From Candidatus Chromulinivoraceae bacterium (lineage in GTDB: Bacteria; Patescibacteriota; Saccharimonadia; Saccharimonadales; Saccharimonadaceae): a stretch of 64,000 bases of DNA. Positions 40,599-48,602 of this stretch are shown here, piece by piece. A model generated the notes under the pieces. It had not been told where the DNA came from, did not search any database, and saw only the letters and a program-made list of their open reading frames with translations. The position numbers and the translations under genes are program-made. Positions within the stretch are counted from its first letter, which is position 1, and every line of letters begins with the position of its first letter. The stretch covers positions 1 through 64,000 of the forward strand of contig DATIJL010000011.1 of the NCBI GenBank assembly GCA_035478595.1. Direction: 5' to 3'.

Positions 40599-40932
40599 CG
40601 TCAATCTTACAGAAGATGCTGAGAACGATATTGCCGAGCTGATGGCATTTTATGAAGAGCTGGTGGATGCTAAATCGGCGGTGAAGTTTTTTGAAGAAGC
40701 GATGGAAACCGTAACGAACTTGGAAAACTTGCCACGAGCCAATGCCTTATTCAAAGACGATCCGGATGTGCGCAAAGTTCAGATGGAAAACCACAAAGTA
40801 GCGATTGTGTATCTTGTGGATGACGATCGCTTTGAGGTTATTGCTGTTCGTGCATATCACCAGATGCAAAACCCTACCAAGTACCAAGAATCGGTACGTG
40901 AACGTATACGCAAATTGCATGAGCAGTCGTAA
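40585..40932 (+). CDS. ParE/RelE-superfamily toxin
   Basis: 115 aa with the ParE/RelE fold order: YSVNLTEDAENDIAELMAFY, then FFEEAMETVTNLENLP, then VRKVQMENHKVAIVYLVDDD and FEVIAVRAYHQ. These toxins cut ribosome-bound mRNA or poison gyrase; which one cannot be told. GTG 40585 is preceded by AGGAG at seven bases. Tail HQMQNPTKYQESVRERIRK is basic. Confidence 0.8.
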   Translation: MQKYSVNLTEDAENDIAELMAFYEELVDAKSAVKFFEEAMETVTNLENLPRANALFKDDPDVRKVQMENHKVAIVYLVDDDRFEVIAVRAYHQMQNPTKYQESVRERIRKLHEQS

Positions 40933-40960
40933 CTAGTGATCTACAGGATATACTTTAGGC

Positions 40961-41602
40961 ATGGGGAAAATACTGGCAATTGGCGACATCCACACGAAGA
41001 TCTGGATTATTGAGAAAGTCGCTAAAGTCATTAACGATTACGATAAGGTTATTTTCTGCGGTGATTACGCAGATGACTTTAGCGCTAGTCCGCAAGATAC
41101 CCTAAACACCTGGAGAACTTTAAAAGATCTGCAGACTAAAAACCAAGACAAGGTCGAGCTAGTTACAGGCAATCACGACTACATATATGTCAAAGATACG
41201 CCTTCATTGCAATCAGGCTACAATCCTATCACACAAGTTTTAATCAATGCCCCAGAAAATAAAAATCTGAAAGTGTGGCTTGCTGCCCTGCCTGTTATTA
41301 TCGAAATTGATGGCGTTACCTATTCTCACGCCGGCATAGCCAATGAGTGGTCTGGCCTAAAAGATGCGACTGGCCTATGGAATGACATGAGCCCTATTTG
41401 GGCAAGACCCGGGGGCAGTATTACGTACAAGGATACGCCTCAAGTTTTTGGGCATACTCCTACCGATACTTGTTATGAGGTTAAAAGTGGAGTGTGGTGT
41501 ATAGATACGTTCTCTACAATGCCAGACGGTACCCCGTTTGGTGATGGATCAGTGCTGCAAATTATTGATGGCAAAAAATTCTCTAAGATATACCTGAAAT
41601 AA
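40961..41602 (+). CDS. Calcineurin-like metallophosphoesterase
   Basis: 213 aa with all di-metal motifs: GDIHTK, FCGDYADD, GNHDY, SHAG and FGHTPT. Small Ser/Thr phosphatase or nucleotide phosphodiesterase type. Its ATG lies six bases after TATACT, so it can be made separately from the toxin pair 29 bases upstream. Same strand and close spacing to the primase-helicase group suggests a shared function. Confidence 0.88.
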   Translation: MGKILAIGDIHTKIWIIEKVAKVINDYDKVIFCGDYADDFSASPQDTLNTWRTLKDLQTKNQDKVELVTGNHDYIYVKDTPSLQSGYNPITQVLINAPENKNLKVWLAALPVIIEIDGVTYSHAGIANEWSGLKDATGLWNDMSPIWARPGGSITYKDTPQVFGHTPTDTCYEVKSGVWCIDTFSTMPDGTPFGDGSVLQIIDGKKFSKIYLK

Positions 41603-41618
41603 CATGGAGGATTCGTTG

Positions 41619-41732
41619 ATGAATACCAAAGCAATCAACGTCGCAATTCCAGGTATCCAGCTTGAAAGCATATTGACGGCTGAGGATTTGGAAGAAGTAC
41701 ACGTTACAGAAAGTTGCAACCATGCAGCCTAG
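41619..41732 (+). CDS. 37-aa small protein coupled to the primase-helicase
   Basis: ATG 41619 with GGAGG eight bases upstream; stop at 41732, eleven bases inside the next gene. Acidic peptide (QLESILTAEDLEEVHV). The strong ribosome site and overlap suggest it is translated and couples or regulates expression of the primase-helicase, whose own start has no ribosome site. Confidence 0.6.
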   Translation: MNTKAINVAIPGIQLESILTAEDLEEVHVTESCNHAA

Positions 41733-43839
41733 CGATAAGATCAGACTTTATCGATCACTGTTCAGGGGACGTGACGACGTATTTGCGAAACGTAGCCCAA
41801 CAACTGGTGCGTATTTTCCTGAGCATACGCTTAACTGGGATGAGTTCAATGCTCACAAAGCCAATGGTGGCAGAATGGCAACATTCAAAAACAAGAAACC
41901 CACGCCATTAACCGATGAAATTATCCTGAAACATCTCACCGGCCAGATTACAGTCGGTATCTATCCCATTCTTCAAGACAACACTTCATATTTTCTGGCA
42001 GCTGATTTTGATAAAGAGAATTGGCTCAAAGACTGCCAGAATTATCGGGTGGAGATAGCCAAGCTTGGTTTGTCGGCATACATAGAACGGTCAAGGTCGG
42101 GTAATGGCGGTCACGTCTGGGTTTTCTTTGAAGATGCCTATCCCTGCCACAAAGCCAGAGCTATCGGACTCGAGGTAGTGCGTAAAATCTTAAAGCTGTC
42201 GGCCTTCGATAAAGAAGCCAGCTTTGATCGACTATTCCCCAATCAGGACGCCATTGTTAAGGATGGATTTGGTAATCTGATCGCGTTACCCTTTCAGGGT
42301 GAATCAGCCCGCGGCGGCAACACGGTGTTCATTAATCCCAGCACGGGCATTCCTTACGAAGACCAGTTTGAAATCCTAAAAACTGCCCAACGCTACTCAA
42401 TCAAGGAGCTTGATGCAGCCTATGATAAAGCGATTGGCGCAACGATTGATGATGTGACTGCACCTATCAAAAACAAAAGATTAAAGATTTCCGTTGGTCA
42501 AAATATCACGTTTAATAAAGCGCAGCTCAGCGGAGCACTGGTCGGTTACCTCAAAGAAGAACTTAATTTCCTAAACAGTGAATACCTCACCAAAAAGCGG
42601 TTTGGTGTATCACTGTATCAGGTGCAAAAATACTTCCGTTTGATCGATGAGTCTGATAAAACGGTGTCATTGCCTCGCGGTTTTCTCTCAAGGTTGCTCA
42701 AGTTTTTGTATGAAAATAATATTGAGTACAGCATTAGTTTTATCACGCCAAAGTTTGATAATCTCAAATTCAAAAGTCAAATCAAGCTGAACGAACAACA
42801 AGAACAGATAGTATCAGCTGCGATGATCGAAAAACAAGGCGTTATCGTCGCGCCTCCAGGCAGCGGCAAGACGATGATGGGTATGGAATTAATTGCTCGA
42901 CACAAAAAACCATCACTCGTACTTGTCCATCGTAAACAGATCCTTGATCAGTGGGTGGACCGGATCCAGCAATATCTAAATATTCCAAAGGCCCAAATCG
43001 GTCGTTACTCGAGTGCGAAAAAGTCTGCTGGCAAGGAAATTACTGTTGGACTGCTGCAAAGCTTTGCTCGCAGTAAAGATCTGAGCGAGCTACGTGACAA
43101 ATTCGGCACGATTATTGTCGATGAGTGTCATCATATTCCTGCCAAAACGTTCAGGGATGTTATCGCCAGCCTTAACCCCGAATTTCTGTATGGCTTAACA
43201 GCTACACCTAAAAGAAAGCACAATGACGAGCAGCTTATCTATGTTTATATTGGCGATATTATCGCGAATATGGCTGACTTTAAGGATATCAATCAACCCG
43301 CAACTAGCAAGAAGTTTGACGTTGTCATTCGAGAAACAGGCCTAGCTATCCCCTTTAACTGGAAAACTGATGCTTTTGATCTGGTGGCCAAGGTTATTAG
43401 CTACGACACGAAGCGAAATGAGCTCGTAATCAAAGACGCGCTTAAACAAGTTGCCCTAAAGCGTAAGGTGTTGGTGCTCAGCGAGCGCAAAGAACACCTG
43501 AAGATTTTAGAGCTATACCTCAAAGGTCAATGCGAAACGATGATCTTTACTGGTGACGACTCGGCAGCCAGTCGTACATCTAAGTTGGCGCAAATTGAGG
43601 CTGGACATTATCAAGTGTTATTGGCTACGGGCCAGATAATTGGTGAAGGTATGCATGTACCTAATATCCAGGCATTGATCTTCGCTTTCCCGTTCGCCCT
43701 TGAGGCCAAAACCACCCAATACGTCGGTCGGCTCATGCACAGTGATAGCCCAAAAGTATTAATCGACTACCACGACAAGCAGATTCCCTTTTTAGATCGG
43801 CAATTCAAACAGCGTAAACGGGTATATAACAAGCTTTAG
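41722..43839 (+). CDS. TOTE-type primase-polymerase fused to SF2 helicase
   Basis: 705 aa. Residues about 5-230 match the archaeo-eukaryotic primase domain of TOTE conflict systems: LFRGRDDVFA, LAADFDKENW (catalytic DxD), RSRSGNGGHVWVFF (His motif), LFPNQD and GFGNLIALPFQ. The zinc knuckle usually found between the first two segments is missing. Residues about 355-700 are a DEAD/DEAH helicase: Walker A APPGSGKT (about 376), DECHH (about 467), LTATPKRK, and a C-terminal RecA domain with GRLMHS. TOTE systems are thought to act against invading DNA. No nuclease domain is visible. Confidence 0.85.
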   Translation: MQPSDKIRLYRSLFRGRDDVFAKRSPTTGAYFPEHTLNWDEFNAHKANGGRMATFKNKKPTPLTDEIILKHLTGQITVGIYPILQDNTSYFLAADFDKENWLKDCQNYRVEIAKLGLSAYIERSRSGNGGHVWVFFEDAYPCHKARAIGLEVVRKILKLSAFDKEASFDRLFPNQDAIVKDGFGNLIALPFQGESARGGNTVFINPSTGIPYEDQFEILKTAQRYSIKELDAAYDKAIGATIDDVTAPIKNKRLKISVGQNITFNKAQLSGALVGYLKEELNFLNSEYLTKKRFGVSLYQVQKYFRLIDESDKTVSLPRGFLSRLLKFLYENNIEYSISFITPKFDNLKFKSQIKLNEQQEQIVSAAMIEKQGVIVAPPGSGKTMMGMELIARHKKPSLVLVHRKQILDQWVDRIQQYLNIPKAQIGRYSSAKKSAGKEITVGLLQSFARSKDLSELRDKFGTIIVDECHHIPAKTFRDVIASLNPEFLYGLTATPKRKHNDEQLIYVYIGDIIANMADFKDINQPATSKKFDVVIRETGLAIPFNWKTDAFDLVAKVISYDTKRNELVIKDALKQVALKRKVLVLSERKEHLKILELYLKGQCETMIFTGDDSAASRTSKLAQIEAGHYQVLLATGQIIGEGMHVPNIQALIFAFPFALEAKTTQYVGRLMHSDSPKVLIDYHDKQIPFLDRQFKQRKRVYNKL

Positions 43840-43857
43840 ATTCAAAGGAGTTAATAT

Positions 43858-44580
43858 ATGACCACACAAACTAACGGTTACCCCATAGAATTACTGCAAC
43901 TTAAGATTTCTCTACGCGATTCACGCCCACCTATCTGGCGGCGAATACACGTTCGAGCCGACTGCTCGTTTTGGGACTTGCATAGCATCATTCAGGATCT
44001 ATTCGGGTGGGAAGATTGTCACCTGCATGGTTTTGCCACAGCCTCAAAAATTAACGAGGATAGGTACATACTGGAAGTATTAGATATTGACCCCAGCTCG
44101 GAGATTGAGCATGCTGGCGCACCGTTGCCTCAAAAATTCCCATATCCACACAATTACTACTGTGATGAGCGTGCTGAGAAGTTAGGAGTATGGATAACGC
44201 CGGAACGCAAAAAAATGTACTATACCTATGACTTTGGTGATAGCTGGGTGCATGAAATAGTGCTGGAAAAGACGATAACCGTCGAAAGTATGGGGCTAGC
44301 CTTCTGCAAATATCTCGGCGGTAAACGTCAAGGTGTCGAAGAGGATAGCCGAGGTGAGTCTATCCTCGATTGTACTGCAATTATCAAGGCTGCTACTAGT
44401 CCAAGGGGCGAACATTGGAAGGCGATCGTTGGCTACTTTGGTAGCGAACCAAAGGCTAGGCAATATCTGGCCAAAGCAGAAAGACTCTCAAAATTGTCCG
44501 CTCCTGATGAAATTATCTTTTCTGATTCACTGAAGCGCTACAAGGACGATGATGCAACTGGTATGTTCGATCATTCATAG
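43858..44580 (+). CDS. Plasmid pRiA4b ORF-3-like protein
   Basis: 240 aa with the family core: LKISLRDSRPPIWRRIHV, FWDLHSIIQDLFGWEDCHLH and YTYDFGDSWVHEI. Function of the family is unknown; members are common on plasmids and mobile DNA. AAGGAG lies ten bases before ATG, and the gene follows the primase-helicase by 18 bases, so it is the last gene of the island operon. Confidence 0.9.
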   Translation: MTTQTNGYPIELLQLKISLRDSRPPIWRRIHVRADCSFWDLHSIIQDLFGWEDCHLHGFATASKINEDRYILEVLDIDPSSEIEHAGAPLPQKFPYPHNYYCDERAEKLGVWITPERKKMYYTYDFGDSWVHEIVLEKTITVESMGLAFCKYLGGKRQGVEEDSRGESILDCTAIIKAATSPRGEHWKAIVGYFGSEPKARQYLAKAERLSKLSAPDEIIFSDSLKRYKDDDATGMFDHS

Positions 44581-44783
44581 GTCCTCTACTCTTCGTTATG
44601 TAAAACCGGCCCATATTCTTTCTGTAAAAGCCCACCGTACGGTACCAGTTCGGGACTGTTTCTTTGCATTAACATCTTAGCATGAGTGTTTTTTATTGCC
44701 TCAAATGAGGGACTGGTCATGGAACCTGGTCACCTAATCTAGCTGCTTGGTCTGACTCTCACTAGTGGACATACTTCGCAACT
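44581..44783. other. Convergent intergenic stretch
   Basis: About 200 bases between the pRiA4b-like gene and the convergent unknown gene. Contains the 10-bp palindrome ACCGTACGGT near 44637-44646; no gene and no clear terminator seen. Confidence 0.4.
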
Positions 44784-45524
44784 CTAACGACGCTTCTTCG
44801 ACTCCTGAATTGAATCCTTATATGCCTGATCCTGCAAAGCGACTAGTTTTTTAGCGCTCATAAATAATCCCTTCTTAACACGTTGTGCAGCAAGATTAGC
44901 TTCACCTTCAGTACGGTATGCCTCATCTTCTGCGTGAATAAACTCAGCCTTTTCTTGTCGGGCTATACTCTTGCTAATATCACCAAGGCCGACCGCAACA
45001 CCAGGTATGGAGTTTGGCTCCACGTCATACGGCGACGAAACATCCATTGCTACTACTCGCGTAAGCTTTGGTCCAAATTTATCAACCAGCAGCTTCATAT
45101 CTTCAGGGAGGTTATCCACATCTACGTCAGTGACGTCATAGATAGCGTCCTCTGGTGCGTCGTCGGACCTGAACTTAAGCGTGCGGCGCTGCCATTCAGG
45201 AGGTATTGTTATATCTACGATCTTATCGTCAAATAAAATTCGACACGTTTTGTCTACCTTAGGTTCTTCCCACCAGCTTGGCGTATCACCTTTCTTGCGT
45301 GCGATCATAATAAGTTCACCACCAGCTTCTATGTACGATCGGGCCTTTGAAAAACCTTGCTCCTCGCCATCGGCATTAACAACGTCGGCTAGCTCTTGTA
45401 GCTCATCAAGAGAGTGTGGCGTTTCGCCACTCCTAAAGCGATCGCTCAGGGAATTGAGCAGTTCAGTTGAGGTAGGAGATTTTTCTTGCGTATTGTGTTG
45501 GGGGGATGTATGTTCGTGTTGCAT
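44784..45524 (-). CDS. Hypothetical protein, 246 aa
   Basis: Unrecognised soluble acidic protein: disordered N-terminus rich in His/Gln/Ser/Thr, a central region with WWEEPKVDKTCRILFDD and PPEWQRRTLKF, and a basic helical end (AAQRVKKGLFMSAKKL). ATG 45524 starts one base after the preceding stop and has AAAGG in that gene's end, so it is coupled to the 242-aa gene. A longer frame from 45620 is rejected. Confidence 0.6.
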   Translation of the reverse strand: MQHEHTSPQHNTQEKSPTSTELLNSLSDRFRSGETPHSLDELQELADVVNADGEEQGFSKARSYIEAGGELIMIARKKGDTPSWWEEPKVDKTCRILFDDKIVDITIPPEWQRRTLKFRSDDAPEDAIYDVTDVDVDNLPEDMKLLVDKFGPKLTRVVAMDVSSPYDVEPNSIPGVAVGLGDISKSIARQEKAEFIHAEDEAYRTEGEANLAAQRVKKGLFMSAKKLVALQDQAYKDSIQESKKRR

Positions 45525-45525
45525 A

Positions 45526-46254
45526 CTATGCCTTTCTTCGCCTAATGCCGATCTTTCCAAGAGCACGCTTAACGAACGTGTCTTCGGGATCTCCCTTGAA
45601 CTCTTTACGGGTAATGTCACCCTCTAATCTAGCATCTTCAAGTGTTATTGGATCTCCGGAAAGCTTTTCGGGGGTAACTAGCAGATTTGTTAAAGATTCT
45701 GGAATGTTAGGATTAAATTCCCCACTTTCCGTATGAATAATTGCAGGAACACCAGTCTCGTGCTGAACGTAGCTAAGAGTCCTCTCGCTTTTTCTCAGAT
45801 TACCATCAGCCTTATCCGTCAGGCTAGATACAACCAAGATACCCTTTGCACCCTGGGTTCGTAGAAATTCCTCATGGCTATCTGACGGAAGGCCAAGTCT
45901 ATCCCTAGTGCCAATAATCCTAACACGATCCTCATCGCTAAAGGTGCGTTCCCAGGCTCGGACTGTGTAACGTGCAGTTCCTTGGGGCAGTTCCGTCTCA
46001 ACACCGTAGAAGTGCGTCACGTCATACAACATGTCATCGTCAAAAGGAGATTCAATAATCTGCGTCCCAGGCTCGACAGTTGCGCCACGTTCGAGTAATA
46101 ATTGCATGATATTAACCACTTCTGGATTGCTCTCTACGCCGTCCTCTGTTTCGAGAGAATGCAGTTTCGCTCGCTCAAGCTCATGCGAGGGAACTCGATC
46201 TGAGCCAGGATTATGATTTGGCTGTTCGGTTGTAGGCAGGAAGTCTCGTTTCAT
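45526..46254 (-). CDS. Hypothetical protein, 242 aa
   Basis: Unrecognised soluble protein with an alpha-beta central part (GAKGILVVSSLTD, TGVPAIIHTESGEF), which hints at a Rossmann-like fold, and a basic C-terminus (GKIGIRRRKA). Forms a two-gene minus-strand unit with 44784 inside the island, just before its right repeat. Confidence 0.6.
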   Translation of the reverse strand: MKRDFLPTTEQPNHNPGSDRVPSHELERAKLHSLETEDGVESNPEVVNIMQLLLERGATVEPGTQIIESPFDDDMLYDVTHFYGVETELPQGTARYTVRAWERTFSDEDRVRIIGTRDRLGLPSDSHEEFLRTQGAKGILVVSSLTDKADGNLRKSERTLSYVQHETGVPAIIHTESGEFNPNIPESLTNLLVTPEKLSGDPITLEDARLEGDITRKEFKGDPEDTFVKRALGKIGIRRRKA

Positions 46255-46365
46255 TGGTGTTTGTTCTTTATTTTTTTAACTTTCTACGTAAAACATTAGC
46301 ATAATATTGTAGATAAGTCAATTAAATTATACCGGCTCATCCATTCCATCCTCAATATAATTCGG

Positions 46366-46400
46366 AAACAAAAAGAACTTCTTGATGAAGCTCTTTAAGC
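46366..46400 (-). terminator. Terminator of tRNA-Asn (right repeat)
   Basis: AAAGAGCTTC / GAAGTTCTTT hairpin with a T run on the minus strand, directly after tRNA-Asn. Near-identical to 40252-40285. Confidence 0.65.
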
Positions 46401-46410
46401 ATAAGTTCTA

Positions 46411-46485
46411 TGGCTCCGGCAGCTGGGCTCGAACCAGCGACCTAATCGTTAACAGCGATCCGCTCTACCACTGAGCTATGCCGGA
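46411..46485 (-). tRNA. tRNA-Asn (GTT)
   Basis: Minus strand: acceptor TCCGGCA / TGCCGGA, discriminator G and encoded CCA; anticodon arm GATCG-CTGTTAA-CGATT with GTT; T-arm with TTCGAGC. Full cloverleaf. Confidence 0.93.
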
Positions 46486-46496
46486 ATACAACGGTT

Positions 46497-46526
46497 ATTA
46501 TACCTTCTACGTAACTGATTGGTCAA
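46497..46526 (-). promoter_or_regulatory. Promoter of tRNA-Asn
   Basis: TTGACC (46521-46526), 18-base spacer, TATAAT (46497-46502) on the minus strand. Confidence 0.65.
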
Positions 46527-46602
46527 GGGGTTTTGAATAATGCCTCATTGTAAAACATTTTGGGGATACTTTAAGGATTTGTTCAGTACAATAAGGATAC
46601 AT

Positions 46603-46929
46603 ATGGAAAAAATAGTTACTTTTTTAGAAGCACGCCAGACAGGTTACCTGCGACTCCCCCGTTTTGCACAGATTAGTATTACTATCCTCTCCCTTGTTAT
46701 GGGGGTGGTCGGGCTTGTCGTCACTTTTTCACCGGTTTCCGACCTTGGCATATTACTTCTTCTTGCTTCACTCAGCGTGTTGTCATTGGAATTTATGTGG
46801 GCTAAGCGAACACTACATTACATGCTCAAAAGAATAAGTGACAAAAAGTTCCTTAAGAAGTTTTCGCTCATTGTCGTTCCTATAAGCTTGATTATTTTAG
46901 CTGTGGTGTGGTTTTTGACTCATCGCTAG
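46603..46929 (+). CDS. Membrane protein resembling the PGPGW family
   Basis: 108 aa from ATG 46603: hydrophobic segments at about 23-42, 46-62 and 86-105, with SLEFMWAKRTLHYML matching the end of the PGPGW transmembrane family, although the PGPG part itself reads FSPVSDLG. TACAAT and AAGGA lie in the ten bases before ATG. Overlaps the convergent LexA-like gene by 38 bases. Confidence 0.65.
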   Translation: MEKIVTFLEARQTGYLRLPRFAQISITILSLVMGVVGLVVTFSPVSDLGILLLLASLSVLSLEFMWAKRTLHYMLKRISDKKFLKKFSLIVVPISLIILAVVWFLTHR

Positions 46930-47281
46930 GATGTAATATTTTTAGTGCATTTTGTAGCACTATCGCTTCGCGCTTTGCCCGTTCAGTGCCTTTTTCCAGA
47001 CGCTTCTTCAGCTCACGTTCTAGCCACATAATGTGTTCGATGTCAGTCGACTTCTCTATACCTTCCGAGACAACTTCAAGTGAACGGGCAGAGTTATCTT
47101 CTTTGCGAAGCTTACCACAGGCAATGAGACCATCTACGTGCACAGCAACCGTAGAGACAGATTTATAGTCGAGCGCTCGCATGATCTCGCGGTAACTAGG
47201 GCCGTAGCCGTTGCCCTTTATGAAGCCGCTAATATACTCGAATAGCTCTTGCTGCTTTTTACTTGGACGACTTTCGAGCAT
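46892..47281 (-). CDS. LexA-like DNA-binding protein without protease domain
   Basis: 129 aa. Residues 6-70 match the LexA winged helix: PSKKQQELFEYISGFIKGNG, SYREIMRAL (recognition helix), VSTVAVHVDGLI and KLRKEDNSARSLEV. The S24 self-cleavage domain is absent; instead there is a coiled-coil-like tail (WLERELKKRLEKGTERAKRE). It therefore cannot self-cleave in an SOS manner and may respond by another route. Start overlaps the polymerase/ligase gene end by 23 bases. Confidence 0.8.
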   Translation of the reverse strand: MLESRPSKKQQELFEYISGFIKGNGYGPSYREIMRALDYKSVSTVAVHVDGLIACGKLRKEDNSARSLEVVSEGIEKSTDIEHIMWLERELKKRLEKGTERAKREAIVLQNALKILHPSDESKTTPQLK

Positions 47282-48560
47282 ATTCTCCTCCTATTGCAAC
47301 TGCCGCTAATCCCCACCAAATAATAGATACCGTGTCATCTACCCATACAGGTAGGAGTAGCCCGATAAACAGCATACCGATACCGCTTGCAAACACTCCA
47401 AGCGCCAGCCAATCCGCACGACGTCGCCAAGACTTTATAAGTACTAAAGCCGAGATACTACTAAATAGTACGAGTCCGAACCAACCAGCTTCGTGTGCAA
47501 CAAATAAATATTGGTTTTCAATAATTTCAGGACTGCCACTAAAGAGAGACGCCGAACCAGTACTGCCCACACCTTGACCAAGTGGCTGATGAACCAACTG
47601 CGTGACACCGTTTGCAAGTGAGCTGGCGTGTCCTGCATTAGAGCTGATTGAACTACCACCATTCGGGTTTTCGTGGAGAATAACATTAGAGACAAAAGAT
47701 GTTCCCTTAGCAGCGAATACGCCACCGGCTATAGCAAAAACAATTGCAAAAGTAAGCACCCAAGCCTTTGGTGGTACTTTGCGCATAACCGAAACAAACA
47801 AAACTATTGCGACCATAATAATAGCCGCAATGAGTGCACTGCGCGAGTAACTCACCCACACAGAAATAGCGGCACATATTGCCAAAACAACCACACCAAT
47901 CCGAATTTTAGTAGATGTAAACCTTTCTCGTTTTCGCACCCATGCGGCCGTCACAAATGCCAACACCATAGCACCATACGCCCCTAACGGGTTTGGCCCG
48001 CGTAGTGTGCTGTTTTCACGAATATAATTTGGATTTTTATCTACTGTAAGGTATGGTTCGATAGTGTTTTTGCCATAGCCGATATGAGAGAGGATATCTG
48101 CCGGCAGAAATAGTTGTAAAGCGGCAAAACCTACTACTATGGATGCGCCGGCAATACCAATTTGTACAAACAGCTTTCGGTACTGTGGATATGCCCGAAT
48201 GGCAACATAGACCAAGCAAAAGAAGAGCAAATAGCGCAGATCGATGGCAAGACCTGCCGCTGTCGCAGCTGCACCTTGGTAGAAAATGGCAATCAGAATG
48301 AAGTGGAGCGCGGCAAACGCAGCAATGAGTCGAGATAACCAATCACTCCATAGCTCTTTCCATAAACGTCGACGATGGATAACAACTACTGCAAGAGGAA
48401 CCGCTATAACCATGAGGATCTCTTTCCATGACTTTATAAACAGTTCAAAATGAGAGAATATCACCCCAAGACTAACGCTTAAAGGTGCGTGCAGCACAAT
48501 GCCACCAAAGATTACCATCAGTAGTCCAAGATACGTTTTTTCAAGACGTGTGGGTTTCAT
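47259..48560 (-). CDS. O-antigen ligase/polymerase-like membrane protein
   Basis: 433 aa, about 11-12 helices, with a large extracytoplasmic loop late in the protein (about 285-345, HENPNGGSSISSNAGHASS and the PLGQGVGSTG motif) as in Wzy/WaaL proteins that polymerise or ligate surface glycans. TACACT lies seven bases before ATG. Divergent from the priming glycosyltransferase, with which it likely cooperates. Confidence 0.8.
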   Translation of the reverse strand: MKPTRLEKTYLGLLMVIFGGIVLHAPLSVSLGVIFSHFELFIKSWKEILMVIAVPLAVVVIHRRRLWKELWSDWLSRLIAAFAALHFILIAIFYQGAAATAAGLAIDLRYLLFFCLVYVAIRAYPQYRKLFVQIGIAGASIVVGFAALQLFLPADILSHIGYGKNTIEPYLTVDKNPNYIRENSTLRGPNPLGAYGAMVLAFVTAAWVRKRERFTSTKIRIGVVVLAICAAISVWVSYSRSALIAAIIMVAIVLFVSVMRKVPPKAWVLTFAIVFAIAGGVFAAKGTSFVSNVILHENPNGGSSISSNAGHASSLANGVTQLVHQPLGQGVGSTGSASLFSGSPEIIENQYLFVAHEAGWFGLVLFSSISALVLIKSWRRRADWLALGVFASGIGMLFIGLLLPVWVDDTVSIIWWGLAAVAIGGEYARKSSK

Positions 48561-48602
48561 TAACTCTAGTGTAGCGGAAAAATGGTATAATAACAGCCAT
48601 AG

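Larger units (their letters stand above)
40252..46417. mobile_element. Candidate island bounded by repeats at a tRNA remnant and tRNA-Asn
   Basis: A 34-base sequence (40252-40285 and 46366-46399) occurs twice with one mismatch, each copy running on into TGGCTCC, the end of a tRNA gene (intact tRNA-Asn at the right, degenerate at the left). Between them lie a toxin-antitoxin pair, metallophosphatase, primase-helicase, pRiA4b-like gene and two unknowns. tRNA-end duplication is a hallmark of integration; no integrase is present, so the island is probably immobile or mobilised in trans. Confidence 0.5.
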
